DNA from: an uncultured Bacilli bacterium
GTDB lineage: Bacteria > Bacillota_I > Bacilli_A > RF39 > UBA660
DNA length: 10,943 bases
Assembly (NCBI GenBank): GCA_947625315.1
Contig: CANQOE010000022.1
Coordinates: 1-10,943, forward strand
Direction of reading: 5' to 3'
Position numbers and translations under genes: made by a program. Below the pieces are notes generated by a model. It saw only the letters and a list, made by a program, of their open reading frames with translations, was not told where the DNA came from and made no database searches. Positions 1 through 4,699 of the stretch are shown here, piece by piece. Each line of letters opens with the position of its first letter. Positions within the stretch are counted from its first letter, which is position 1.

Positions 1-3
1 AAT

Positions 4-29
4 CAAGAAAAAATTTGCATTTTCTCTTG
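4..29. other. Imperfect hairpin near the left edge
   Basis: CAAGA at 4-8 pairs with TCTTG at 25-29. After one A/C mismatch, AAAAT (10-14) pairs with ATTTT (19-23), leaving a four-base loop. No U-run follows on either strand, so it is not a good terminator. It may belong to a gene outside the window. Nothing else is recognisable in bases 1-76. Confidence 0.2.
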
Positions 30-76
30 AAAATATTATGCTTTTAATAAAATTGCATTTTACTATTTAACTAAAC

Positions 77-105
77 AAAAAAGATGATTAAATTTTAAAA
101 TCATC
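77..105 (-). terminator. Intrinsic terminator of the LemA-family gene
   Basis: Read on the minus strand, GATGATT (105-99) pairs with AATCATC (89-83) around a nine-base loop and is followed by six T (82-77). The 5' arm encodes the last Asp-Asp codons. The stop codon (90-88) straddles the loop and the 3' arm, so the terminator is built into the end of the gene. Confidence 0.7.
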
Positions 106-630
106 AATTATTTCATCATCCATATCTTTTCCATCAAAGAATAATTTAACTTTAAATTTATGAATCTTCGCAATTAAATTAGTGGGAAATCTTCTTATTA
201 AACCGTTTAATAAACTGGTATTTTTATTATAATAATTTTTGGTAGCACATAACTTTTCATCAATTTGGCGAATATTTTCTAAATCTTTATTTAAATCATT
301 CTCGGTTTCTAAACCTAAATCATCGCGCATTTTTAAAATAATAGTTAATCCTTCATTAAGTTTGCGATCCATATCAAAATTAGATAAGTTCATAGTATTT
401 AATTTTTCGTATTCTTTAAAATAGTTTTTATCGGTTTTTAAATGTTTTTTTAATTTATTACTAACTCTAATTAAAGTATCATATTTTATTCTTAAATTTT
501 CATCGATAATACTTTCGGCTTCATTAACTTTTGTTTTTAAATCATTTAAGCGATTAAAAGCCATAATATAGTATATACCTGCGATACCCCCAATTATAAT
601 AATAATTAAAATAAGAGAAATAATTAACAT
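88..630 (-). CDS. LemA family membrane protein
   Basis: This is a 180-residue protein with an N-terminal hydrophobic segment (about residues 2-23) and a long helical domain, the normal size and layout of LemA proteins. The segment after the membrane helix (FNRLNDLKTKVNEAE, about 25-39) matches the usual LemA start. The C-terminal part has the family signature of Tyr/Asn-rich helix, then RRFPTNLIA (about 146-154), then a phenylalanine-containing stretch. LemA proteins sit in the membrane with a helical bundle attached; their biochemical role is not established. The gene stands alone, divergent from the hydrolase gene. A GTG at 639 could extend it, but that GTG is part of the AGGTGA ribosome binding site (641-636), and ATG at 630 lies five bases downstream, so ATG is chosen. 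Family assignment is confident, function is not. Confidence 0.85.
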   Translation of the reverse strand: MLIISLILIIIIIGGIAGIYYIMAFNRLNDLKTKVNEAESIIDENLRIKYDTLIRVSNKLKKHLKTDKNYFKEYEKLNTMNLSNFDMDRKLNEGLTIILKMRDDLGLETENDLNKDLENIRQIDEKLCATKNYYNKNTSLLNGLIRRFPTNLIAKIHKFKVKLFFDGKDMDDEIIDDFKI

Positions 631-635
631 ATCTA

Positions 636-641
636 TCACCT
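636..641 (-). promoter_or_regulatory. Shine-Dalgarno that decides the LemA start
   Basis: AGGTGA on the minus strand lies five bases before ATG at 630. The in-frame GTG three codons upstream is inside this motif and is therefore not the start. Confidence 0.7.
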
Positions 642-725
642 ATAATAAGTTTACCATTTATTTCTAAAATTTTAAAGATATATTTCCTAATTTTTAAAAA
701 AAGATATACATAAACTTGAGTCTTA

Positions 726-734
726 TGTTATAAT
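726..734 (+). promoter_or_regulatory. Extended -10 promoter of the MBL hydrolase gene
   Basis: TG-T-TATAAT is a perfect extended -10 element. No good -35 is present 17 bases upstream, which is common for extended -10 promoters. Transcription would begin near 741. AAAGGA at 741-746 serves as ribosome binding site, ten bases before ATG 757. Confidence 0.6.
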
Positions 735-756
735 TTTTAAAAAGGAAAAAGAAAAA

Positions 757-1254
757 ATGCAAATAAAAAAATTAGTATTAGGAGAGTTAGCTACGAATTG
801 TTATCTTATAATTAAAGATAATAAATGTTTAATTATTGATCCCGCCGATGGTGCTTCTAAAATAATTGAAGCCACGAAAAATTATCAAGTAGAAAGTATT
901 TTAGTAACGCATCATCATTTTGATCATATTGGAGCTTTAAAAACATTAGAAGATTATTATCATTTAAAACATAATAATCATCAAAATAGTTTTGATTATG
1001 AAGTTATAGCAACTCCTGGTCATACTAAAGATTGCTTAACTTTTTATTTTAAAAATGAAAAAATTATGTTTACAGGTGATTTTCTTTTTTATCACTCCTA
1101 TGGTCGCGTCGATTTAGGGGGTAATGCTTATGATATGGCTAATAGTCTAAATTTAATCAAAAAATATCCCGATGATATAATAATTTATCCTGGTCATGGA
1201 CCTATCTCAAGTTTACGTGAAGAGAAAAAACAAAATTGGTTTCTAAACTTTTAA
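757..1254 (+). CDS. Short metallo-beta-lactamase-fold hydrolase (glyoxalase II-like)
   Basis: The 165-residue protein carries the metal-binding motif THHHFDH (HxHxDH, residues H52, H54, D56, H57). Further ligands of the fold are H89 in TPGHT, D108 in FTGDFLF and H147 in YPGHG. This pattern is typical of the hydroxyacylglutathione-hydrolase/YqgX branch, which binds two metal ions and hydrolyses thioesters or related bonds in the cytoplasm. The whole ligand set is intact. The protein is shorter than the roughly 200-210 residues common in the family. The shortening lies around residues 66-80, between the first motif and H89, where the sequence is a hydrophilic Asn/His-rich stretch. The substrate cannot be read from sequence. 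The gene is monocistronic, with an extended -10 promoter and a terminator overlapping its last codons. Confidence 0.88.
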   Translation: MQIKKLVLGELATNCYLIIKDNKCLIIDPADGASKIIEATKNYQVESILVTHHHFDHIGALKTLEDYYHLKHNNHQNSFDYEVIATPGHTKDCLTFYFKNEKIMFTGDFLFYHSYGRVDLGGNAYDMANSLNLIKKYPDDIIIYPGHGPISSLREEKKQNWFLNF

Positions 1255-1266
1255 ACCAATTTTTTT
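1232..1266 (+). terminator. Intrinsic terminator fused to the end of the MBL gene
   Basis: AAAATTGGTTT (1232-1242) pairs perfectly with AAACCAATTTT (1253-1263) around a ten-base loop, followed by T to 1266. The 5' arm encodes the penultimate residues, and the stop codon TAA (1252-1254) sits at the edge of the loop and the 3' arm. Confidence 0.85.
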
Positions 1267-1279
1267 ATATTTTAACTAT

Positions 1280-1308
1280 TTGACTTTTAACAATGTTTAT
1301 TATATAAT
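1280..1308 (+). promoter_or_regulatory. Strong sigma-A-type promoter
   Basis: TTGACT (1280-1285) and TATAAT (1303-1308) are separated by exactly 17 bases. This is a near-consensus vegetative promoter just upstream of the metallopeptidase gene. Confidence 0.85.
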
Positions 1309-1320
1309 AGGCTTTGAAAA

Positions 1321-1329
1321 AAGGGGGAA
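1321..1329 (+). promoter_or_regulatory. Shine-Dalgarno that decides the metallopeptidase start
   Basis: AAGGGGGAA lies six bases before ATG 1335. An in-frame TTG at 1314 would place this motif inside the coding region, so ATG 1335 is preferred. The same GGGGGA-rich site precedes the gene at 2134. Confidence 0.7.
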
Positions 1330-1334
1330 TTACT

Positions 1335-2072
1335 ATGCCTTTTAATCAAGAATACATAATAAATAAATTTATAACCAAAATTCAACATGGTAATTTTGAT
1401 TTAACTTATTTTAAACGTAATTTAGGTAAACTAAATATTAAAGAAAACAATCTTTTAACTTTTCTTAATCAATCTACGGCCTTATATTTTGTTAATTCCC
1501 ATAAAATAATTATTTCCCAATATGCTCAAGAACTAGATATTTATCATGAACTATTCCATGCTTTAAATTGTACTTTAAGTAATAAGAATAATCCTAAATT
1601 AGGTACGGGTTTTGAAGAAGGCTATACGGAAATTTTAACTTATCGTTATTTTAAAAGTAATTTAGAAGATTATATTGGGGATAGTCCTTATGTTCCTTTA
1701 ATTTATTTAGTTAAATATTTAGAAAAAATTATTGGCAAAAATAAAATGGAACTCTATTATTCTAAAAATTATACATCTTGTTTGATTGAAGATTTAAGAA
1801 CGTATCTTAACTCTAAGGAAATAAAAGATTTATTTAAAGATTTAAATTTTATAGCTTATTTTATTGATAATATTGTCTTCAAAAATTTAGTGAATATTAA
1901 AATTAATAAAATTCGGGATTTATTAATTTATATGGCTCGAGAAAAATGGTTAAAAGCTTATCAAAAAGGGGAGATATCGGAAAAGGTTTATTTATTAAAA
2001 ATTAAACACTTTATTAAGTCTTTAACTAAAGATTTAAAACACCTCGATAATTATCAATTACTAAAAAAATAA
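1335..2072 (+). CDS. Putative cytoplasmic HExxH zinc metallopeptidase
   Basis: I do not recognise a named family for this 245-residue protein, but it has a clear metallopeptidase core. HELFH at residues 71-75 supplies two zinc-ligand histidines and the catalytic glutamate. GFEEGYTE at 92-99 follows about 20 residues later and could provide the third ligand, in the manner of gluzincins. The region before HELFH is predicted helical, and the C-terminal 150 residues are Lys/Leu/Tyr-rich helices with no further motif. There is no signal peptide or membrane segment, so it probably acts in the cytoplasm. It has its own near-consensus promoter and strong ribosome binding site. No clear terminator separates it from the next promoter at 2082. 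The substrate is unknown. Peptidase activity is inferred from the motif only. Confidence 0.6.
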   Translation: MPFNQEYIINKFITKIQHGNFDLTYFKRNLGKLNIKENNLLTFLNQSTALYFVNSHKIIISQYAQELDIYHELFHALNCTLSNKNNPKLGTGFEEGYTEILTYRYFKSNLEDYIGDSPYVPLIYLVKYLEKIIGKNKMELYYSKNYTSCLIEDLRTYLNSKEIKDLFKDLNFIAYFIDNIVFKNLVNIKINKIRDLLIYMAREKWLKAYQKGEISEKVYLLKIKHFIKSLTKDLKHLDNYQLLKK

Positions 2073-2081
2073 TGGCTAAAT

Positions 2082-2110
2082 TTGATTTTTTAAGCTAAAT
2101 AATGTATAAT
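2082..2110 (+). promoter_or_regulatory. Sigma-A-type promoter
   Basis: TTGATT (2082-2087) and TATAAT (2105-2110) are 17 bases apart. Transcription would begin near 2117, giving a leader of under 20 bases with AAGGGGGAAA (2121-2130) just before ATG 2134. Confidence 0.8.
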
Positions 2111-2133
2111 ATATATATGTAAGGGGGAAAAAT

Positions 2134-2562
2134 ATGCGTGAAGCTACAGATGGCTATAAAGCTTATCTTTATTGCCAAGCTATTTTAAATGCGGAATCTG
2201 AAGAAGAAATCGCTGCCTTAAGAGAAGAAGTAATAAATGAATATCGTTCTCATGGCTATAGTGAAGATGAAATTAAGGAATTTTTAAATCGTTTAGATGA
2301 TGCTGTAGAAAAATTAGAAAGTGGGGAATACTACTTAGGTGAAGATTACCAAATTCATTCTTATGATGAACTTTCTGTTTCGACAGCTCCTGCACCAACT
2401 GAAGAATTAGTGCAAACAACTCAACCTGTAGTTAACAATGATGGTTCTCTTGTTAATACAAAGGCTGGTATTGGTCTTGGTGTTACAGGGGCCTTAATTG
2501 TGGCATGCTTAGCCGTAAAAAAGATTATTTTAAAAAATAACAAAAGTAGACGATTAAAATAG
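2134..2562 (+). CDS. Hypothetical protein with C-terminal membrane segment
   Basis: The 142-residue protein is not recognised. Residues 1-65 form an acidic, strongly helical domain (AESEEEIAALREEV, then GYSEDEIKEFLNRLDDAVEKLE). Residues 80-108 are a Pro/Thr/Val/Asn-rich, probably disordered linker. Residues 111-128 are a single hydrophobic Gly/Ala-rich segment, followed by a basic tail (KKIILKNNKSRRLK). There is no N-terminal signal peptide. By the positive-inside rule the basic tail would stay in the cytoplasm, which would put the helical domain outside; a tail-anchored protein with the domain inside is the alternative. The -35/-10 pair, short leader and strong ribosome binding site suggest high expression. 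It shares the convergent terminator with the gerQ-like gene. Confidence 0.8.
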   Translation: MREATDGYKAYLYCQAILNAESEEEIAALREEVINEYRSHGYSEDEIKEFLNRLDDAVEKLESGEYYLGEDYQIHSYDELSVSTAPAPTEELVQTTQPVVNNDGSLVNTKAGIGLGVTGALIVACLAVKKIILKNNKSRRLK

Positions 2563-2592
2563 GAAGGTTAATCCCTTTTTTAATTGGAAATT

Positions 2593-2618
2593 AAAAAACG
2601 TTTATTAGACGTTTTTTT
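2593..2618. terminator. Bidirectional terminator between convergent genes
   Basis: AAAAAACGT (2593-2601) pairs perfectly with ACGTTTTTT (2609-2617) around a seven-base loop. It has T-runs in both reading directions and so serves both the gene ending at 2562 and the minus-strand gerQ-like gene. The stop codon of the latter (2607-2605) lies wholly in the loop. Confidence 0.8.
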
Positions 2619-2967
2619 CAGGATAATCATAGTTATAATTAATTCTTTCTTCAAAAGTAACATAATTTAAATAAATCATGCGCAGTAAATACCAATCTCC
2701 CGTTTTAGGATCACTCATAATTAAGTGATCTCTTCCGGCTTCTTCAATTACCCCATCATATATTTTATCGCGCCATTCATTAGAATCGGGATAAGAGTAA
2801 TAAGCTTTAACTTTTTTACCTTTATTAAGTCTTAATATATTTTCAATATAACTTTGTTCCATTGGTAAAGATACTGTACTATAATTAACATTTCCCGGAG
2901 GACTATCTACTAAAGTTCCCGAGTTATTCATCGGAAATGTGGGATTACTAAAATAATTTCCATTCAT
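2605..2967 (-). CDS. gerQ: GerQ-like spore coat protein
   Basis: The 120-residue protein closely follows GerQ (YwdL) over residues 34-108: LPMEQSYIENILRLNKGK, then VIEEAGRDHLIMSDPKTG, then WYLLRMIYLNYVTFEE. In Bacillus, GerQ is an outer spore-coat protein needed for normal function of the cortex-lytic enzyme CwlJ and is cross-linked by transglutaminase. Those roles are family knowledge, not proven here. The N-terminal 33 residues are an Asn/Pro/Ser-rich tail much shorter than in Bacillus, and it lacks lysine: the first Lys is residue 49, whereas the Bacillus cross-linking lysines are at the extreme N terminus. Transcription is divergent from yitT. The ribosome binding site AGGTGA precedes ATG 2967. 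A CATATAAT box lies upstream (2992-2985). Family call is confident; whether the host sporulates is open. Confidence 0.88.
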   Translation of the reverse strand: MNGNYFSNPTFPMNNSGTLVDSPPGNVNYSTVSLPMEQSYIENILRLNKGKKVKAYYSYPDSNEWRDKIYDGVIEEAGRDHLIMSDPKTGDWYLLRMIYLNYVTFEERINYNYDYPEKNV

Positions 2968-2984
2968 CGTTTTTCACCTCGTCT

Positions 2985-3010
2985 AATTATATGCTCTAAA
3001 CCCCTAAATA
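2985..3010 (-). promoter_or_regulatory. Candidate gerQ promoter with CATATAAT box
   Basis: On the minus strand, ATA is followed by a 15-base spacer and CATATAAT (2992-2985). There is no TTGACA-like -35. The arrangement loosely resembles mother-cell sigma-E promoters (ATA then CATACAnT, spacer usually about 16), and equally fits a weak vegetative TATAAT box. It recurs upstream of ylbD. Sigma assignment is inference. Confidence 0.35.
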
Positions 3011-3023
3011 TGTTGAATAAATA

Positions 3024-3052
3024 TTGTTCTTTTTTAAATCTTATGTTAAAAT
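3024..3052 (+). promoter_or_regulatory. yitT promoter
   Basis: TTGTTC (3024-3029) and TAAAAT (3047-3052) are 17 bases apart, with a TG one base before the -10 giving an extended -10. It is back to back with the gerQ promoter region. Confidence 0.65.
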
Positions 3053-3074
3053 TAAACTAGCTAATAATTTTAAG

Positions 3075-3080
3075 AAAGGA
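3075..3080 (+). promoter_or_regulatory. Shine-Dalgarno that decides the yitT start
   Basis: AAAGGA lies nine bases before ATG 3090. An in-frame TTG at 3024 is part of the -35 element and cannot be the start if that promoter is used. Confidence 0.6.
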
Positions 3081-3089
3081 ACTAAAAAT

Positions 3090-3992
3090 ATGGATATCAA
3101 AAAAATAATGGAAAAAATTATTAATAAAAATCGTATTTCGCGTCTATGCTTTATGGTGGTGGGAGTATTTTTACTAGCATTAAACTACAATCTTTTCTTT
3201 GTACCTAATAACTTAGTTACTGGAGGAGTAAGTGGTTTAGCTATTGTTTTTAATAATTTATTTGGCTGGCAAAATCAAATATTTATATCTATTGCCAATG
3301 TTTTATTGTTATTTGTCAGTTTTAAATTATTAGGATATAGTAAAACGCGTAATGCGATAATAGGTAGTTTATTATACCCTTTAATGATTTGGTTAACAGC
3401 GCCTTTAGCTTTAAGATTAATTCCTTTATTTACTTTTGATGATTTTGTTATTACGCTTGTTTGTGCTTCCATTGTCAATGGTTTTGCTAATGGTTTAATA
3501 TATAAAATGGGTTATAATACGGGAGGCAGTGATATTTTGATGGCTATTATTCGCAAATATGGGCATGTACCTCCTGGGAAAGCTAACTTTATAAGTAGTC
3601 TAATCATTATTGCTTTTGCCGGTTTAGTTTTAGGTGTTAAACCTGTTATATATGCTGTTGTTATTACATATATTACGAGTATTATAGTTGATAAAATGTT
3701 AAGTGGTATTTCTAAAAGTAAATTATTTATTATTCAAACAAGTAAAATATCGGAAATTATGGATGTTATAATCAATGATTTACATATTGGAGCTACAATA
3801 TTAAAAGCCGAAGGTGGTTATTCTAGTAAAAAGCAAGATTTAATCATGGTAGCTATTTCTACTAAAGATTATGTAATGTTTAAAGAAGTTATCTTAGCTA
3901 TTGATAAAGATGCCTTCTTTATTATCAATGATTGTTATGATACTGAAGGGGGAATGATTGGTAATAATTCCTTATTAAGCAATTTATTTTAA
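3090..3992 (+). CDS. yitT: YitT family membrane protein (YitT + DUF2179)
   Basis: The 300-residue protein starts with a short basic tail and five to six hydrophobic segments (about 18-38, 64-82, 92-112, 119-138, 168-183, 185-204). Family-typical features are NLFFVPNNLVTGGVSGLA near residue 35, YNTGGSDILMAIIRK near 142 and a long hydrophobic pair after VPPGKANF. Residues 210-285 form the cytoplasmic DUF2179 domain, with GATILKAEGGYSSKKQDLIM and an FIINDCYDTEGG ending. YitT proteins are widespread in Firmicutes, often in several copies, and their transport substrate is not established; the DUF2179 part may bind a ligand. The gene is alone in its transcript. Its terminator contains the stop codon. 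The symbol denotes the family, not a proven orthologue of any single paralogue. Confidence 0.88.
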   Translation: MDIKKIMEKIINKNRISRLCFMVVGVFLLALNYNLFFVPNNLVTGGVSGLAIVFNNLFGWQNQIFISIANVLLLFVSFKLLGYSKTRNAIIGSLLYPLMIWLTAPLALRLIPLFTFDDFVITLVCASIVNGFANGLIYKMGYNTGGSDILMAIIRKYGHVPPGKANFISSLIIIAFAGLVLGVKPVIYAVVITYITSIIVDKMLSGISKSKLFIIQTSKISEIMDVIINDLHIGATILKAEGGYSSKKQDLIMVAISTKDYVMFKEVILAIDKDAFFIINDCYDTEGGMIGNNSLLSNLF

Positions 3993-4009
3993 TAAACTGC
4001 TTTTTTTTT
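3977..4009 (+). terminator. Intrinsic terminator of yitT
   Basis: AAGCA (3977-3981) pairs with TGCTT (3998-4002). After one A/C mismatch, TTTAT (3983-3987) pairs with ATAAA (3992-3996), followed by nine T (4001-4009). The stop codon (3990-3992) is in the loop edge. The CATATAAT box of ylbD begins directly after the T-run. Confidence 0.75.
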
Positions 4010-4017
4010 CATATAAT
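3992..4017 (+). promoter_or_regulatory. Candidate ylbD promoter with CATATAAT box
   Basis: ATA (3992-3994), a 15-base spacer and CATATAAT (4010-4017) give the same spacing as upstream of gerQ. The element overlaps the yitT terminator completely and leaves only 16 bases before the start codon. No TTGACA-like -35 is present. A mother-cell sigma factor is possible but unproven. Confidence 0.35.
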
Positions 4018-4033
4018 TTAAAAGGTGAAGATT

Positions 4034-4381
4034 ATGGATAAAAAAGAAGCATTTAAATCATTTGCTAAAAATCATCCTGAATTAATTACTAGTATTAAAT
4101 CGGGAGATTCATCATGGCAAAAATTATATGAAGTTTATGATATTTATGGGGAAGATGAAAGAGCTTGGTCAACCTATTTTAATAAAAGTACTATAAATAA
4201 TCCCTTAGGTAGTATTAGTGATATGGTTAAAAATATCGATATGGATAGTGTTCAAAAACATATTAATACGGCCCAAAAAGCTTTAAATATTGTCCAAGAA
4301 TTAACGACTAAAACTCCCGCATCTAGTATTCCCAAAGGGCCTATTAGTCCCAGACCTATCAATAAATTTTTTGAGGATTAA
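4034..4381 (+). CDS. ylbD: YlbD-like putative spore coat protein
   Basis: The 115-residue protein matches the YlbD coat-protein family. FKSFAKNHPELITSIKSG (residues 7-24), SSWQKLYEVYDIYGEDE (26-42) and AW (44-45) correspond to the family block F-K-x-F-V-K-x-H-P ... W-Q-x-L-Y-E ... G-E-D. A second helical block (about 60-90, ISDMVKNIDMDSVQKHINTAQ) matches the family's C-terminal half. The tail (93-115) is Pro/Ser-rich. In Bacillus, YlbD is annotated as a putative spore-coat protein and its gene neighbours ylbE, the same arrangement as here. The Shine-Dalgarno AGGTGA (4023-4028) sets ATG 4034 as start; GTG 4025 lies inside it. The downstream gene starts two bases after the stop, so the two are co-transcribed. 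Recognition rests on remembered family patterns. Confidence 0.75.
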   Translation: MDKKEAFKSFAKNHPELITSIKSGDSSWQKLYEVYDIYGEDERAWSTYFNKSTINNPLGSISDMVKNIDMDSVQKHINTAQKALNIVQELTTKTPASSIPKGPISPRPINKFFED

Positions 4382-4383
4382 CC

Positions 4384-4605
4384 ATGCAAGTTAAAACGTT
4401 ATTAGAACTTCAAAAAGATAAAAAAATGTGGGAATTATTTAAATATAATAGTTATTGGATTAAAGATTTAAATAGAAATAGTAGTACTATTAAAATGTAT
4501 AAAGAAAATATGAAAATTAAGTATCACTTAAGAACTACCGATAAAATAAGTGATGCTATTGATAATATTGATATTATAAGTAATGTTTTATCTTCTTTAA
4601 AATAG
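4384..4605 (+). CDS. ylbE: YlbE-like protein
   Basis: The 73-residue protein fits the YlbE-like family in both sequence and length. It has a charged start, then YWIKDLNRNS (about residues 25-34), matching the family's W-Y-R-x-L-S-R-N-P block, then KIKYHLRTTDKI, corresponding to the Tyr-x-x-Thr-x-x-H-x-x-x-K region, and a helical hydrophobic end (IDIISNVLSSL). There is no signal peptide or membrane segment. Its role is unknown in any organism as far as I know. It lies two bases after ylbD with its ribosome binding site (GAGG, 4373-4376) inside the ylbD end, so translation is probably coupled. This tight ylbD-ylbE pairing is also found in Bacillus and supports both assignments. No convincing terminator follows. 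Confidence 0.75.
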   Translation: MQVKTLLELQKDKKMWELFKYNSYWIKDLNRNSSTIKMYKENMKIKYHLRTTDKISDAIDNIDIISNVLSSLK

Positions 4606-4623
4606 TTAGTAAATTAAACGACA

Positions 4624-4652
4624 AATTTCCTAAATTTTTGTTTTAAGAAATT
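4624..4652. other. Imperfect inverted repeat touching the -35 at 4651
   Basis: AATTTC (4624-4629) pairs with GAAATT (4647-4652). After a C/A mismatch, TAAA (4631-4634) pairs with TTTA (4642-4645), leaving a seven-base loop. No T-run follows. It could be a weak terminator of ylbDE or an operator, because its right arm enters the -35 box of the next promoter. Confidence 0.3.
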
Positions 4653-4679
4653 GACAATTATTTAGTTTTTCTATATACT
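4651..4679 (+). promoter_or_regulatory. Strong promoter of the surface-protein gene
   Basis: TTGACA (4651-4656, perfect -35) and TATACT (4674-4679) are separated by 17 bases. AAAGGGGAAG (4685-4694) is the ribosome binding site for ATG 4700. Confidence 0.85.
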
Positions 4680-4699
4680 AAAACAAAGGGGAAGATAAC

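Noticed and set aside
1..10. Ten bases at the left edge (AATCAAGAAA) repeated at 10897-10906, suggesting a circular or overlapping contig
   Set aside because: A ten-base AT-rich match is easily chance and flanking bases differ; there is no longer overlap.
239..424. 61-codon plus-strand ORF opposite the LemA-family gene
   Set aside because: It is a shadow of a well-supported minus-strand gene and has no ribosome binding site or family pattern.
1314..1334. TTG-initiated extension of the metallopeptidase
   Set aside because: The extension would read through its own AAGGGGGAA ribosome binding site; ATG 1335 is well placed.
2075..2100. Direct repeat GCTAAAT flanking the -35 at 2082
   Set aside because: Seven bases in AT-rich DNA; no symmetry or recurrence to support a binding site.
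3024..3089. TTG-initiated extension of yitT
   Set aside because: The TTG belongs to the -35 box, and AAAGGA precedes ATG 3090.
3275..3478. 67-codon minus-strand ORF inside yitT
   Set aside because: It overlaps the membrane-spanning part of a confident gene and shows no start signals.
4025..4033. GTG start for ylbD
   Set aside because: The GTG is part of the AGGTGA Shine-Dalgarno. The same illusion occurs at 639 (LemA) and 7797.
4619..4643. Terminator after ylbE
   Set aside because: Only AT pairs with a bulge are possible and there is no clean T-run; support is too weak to call.
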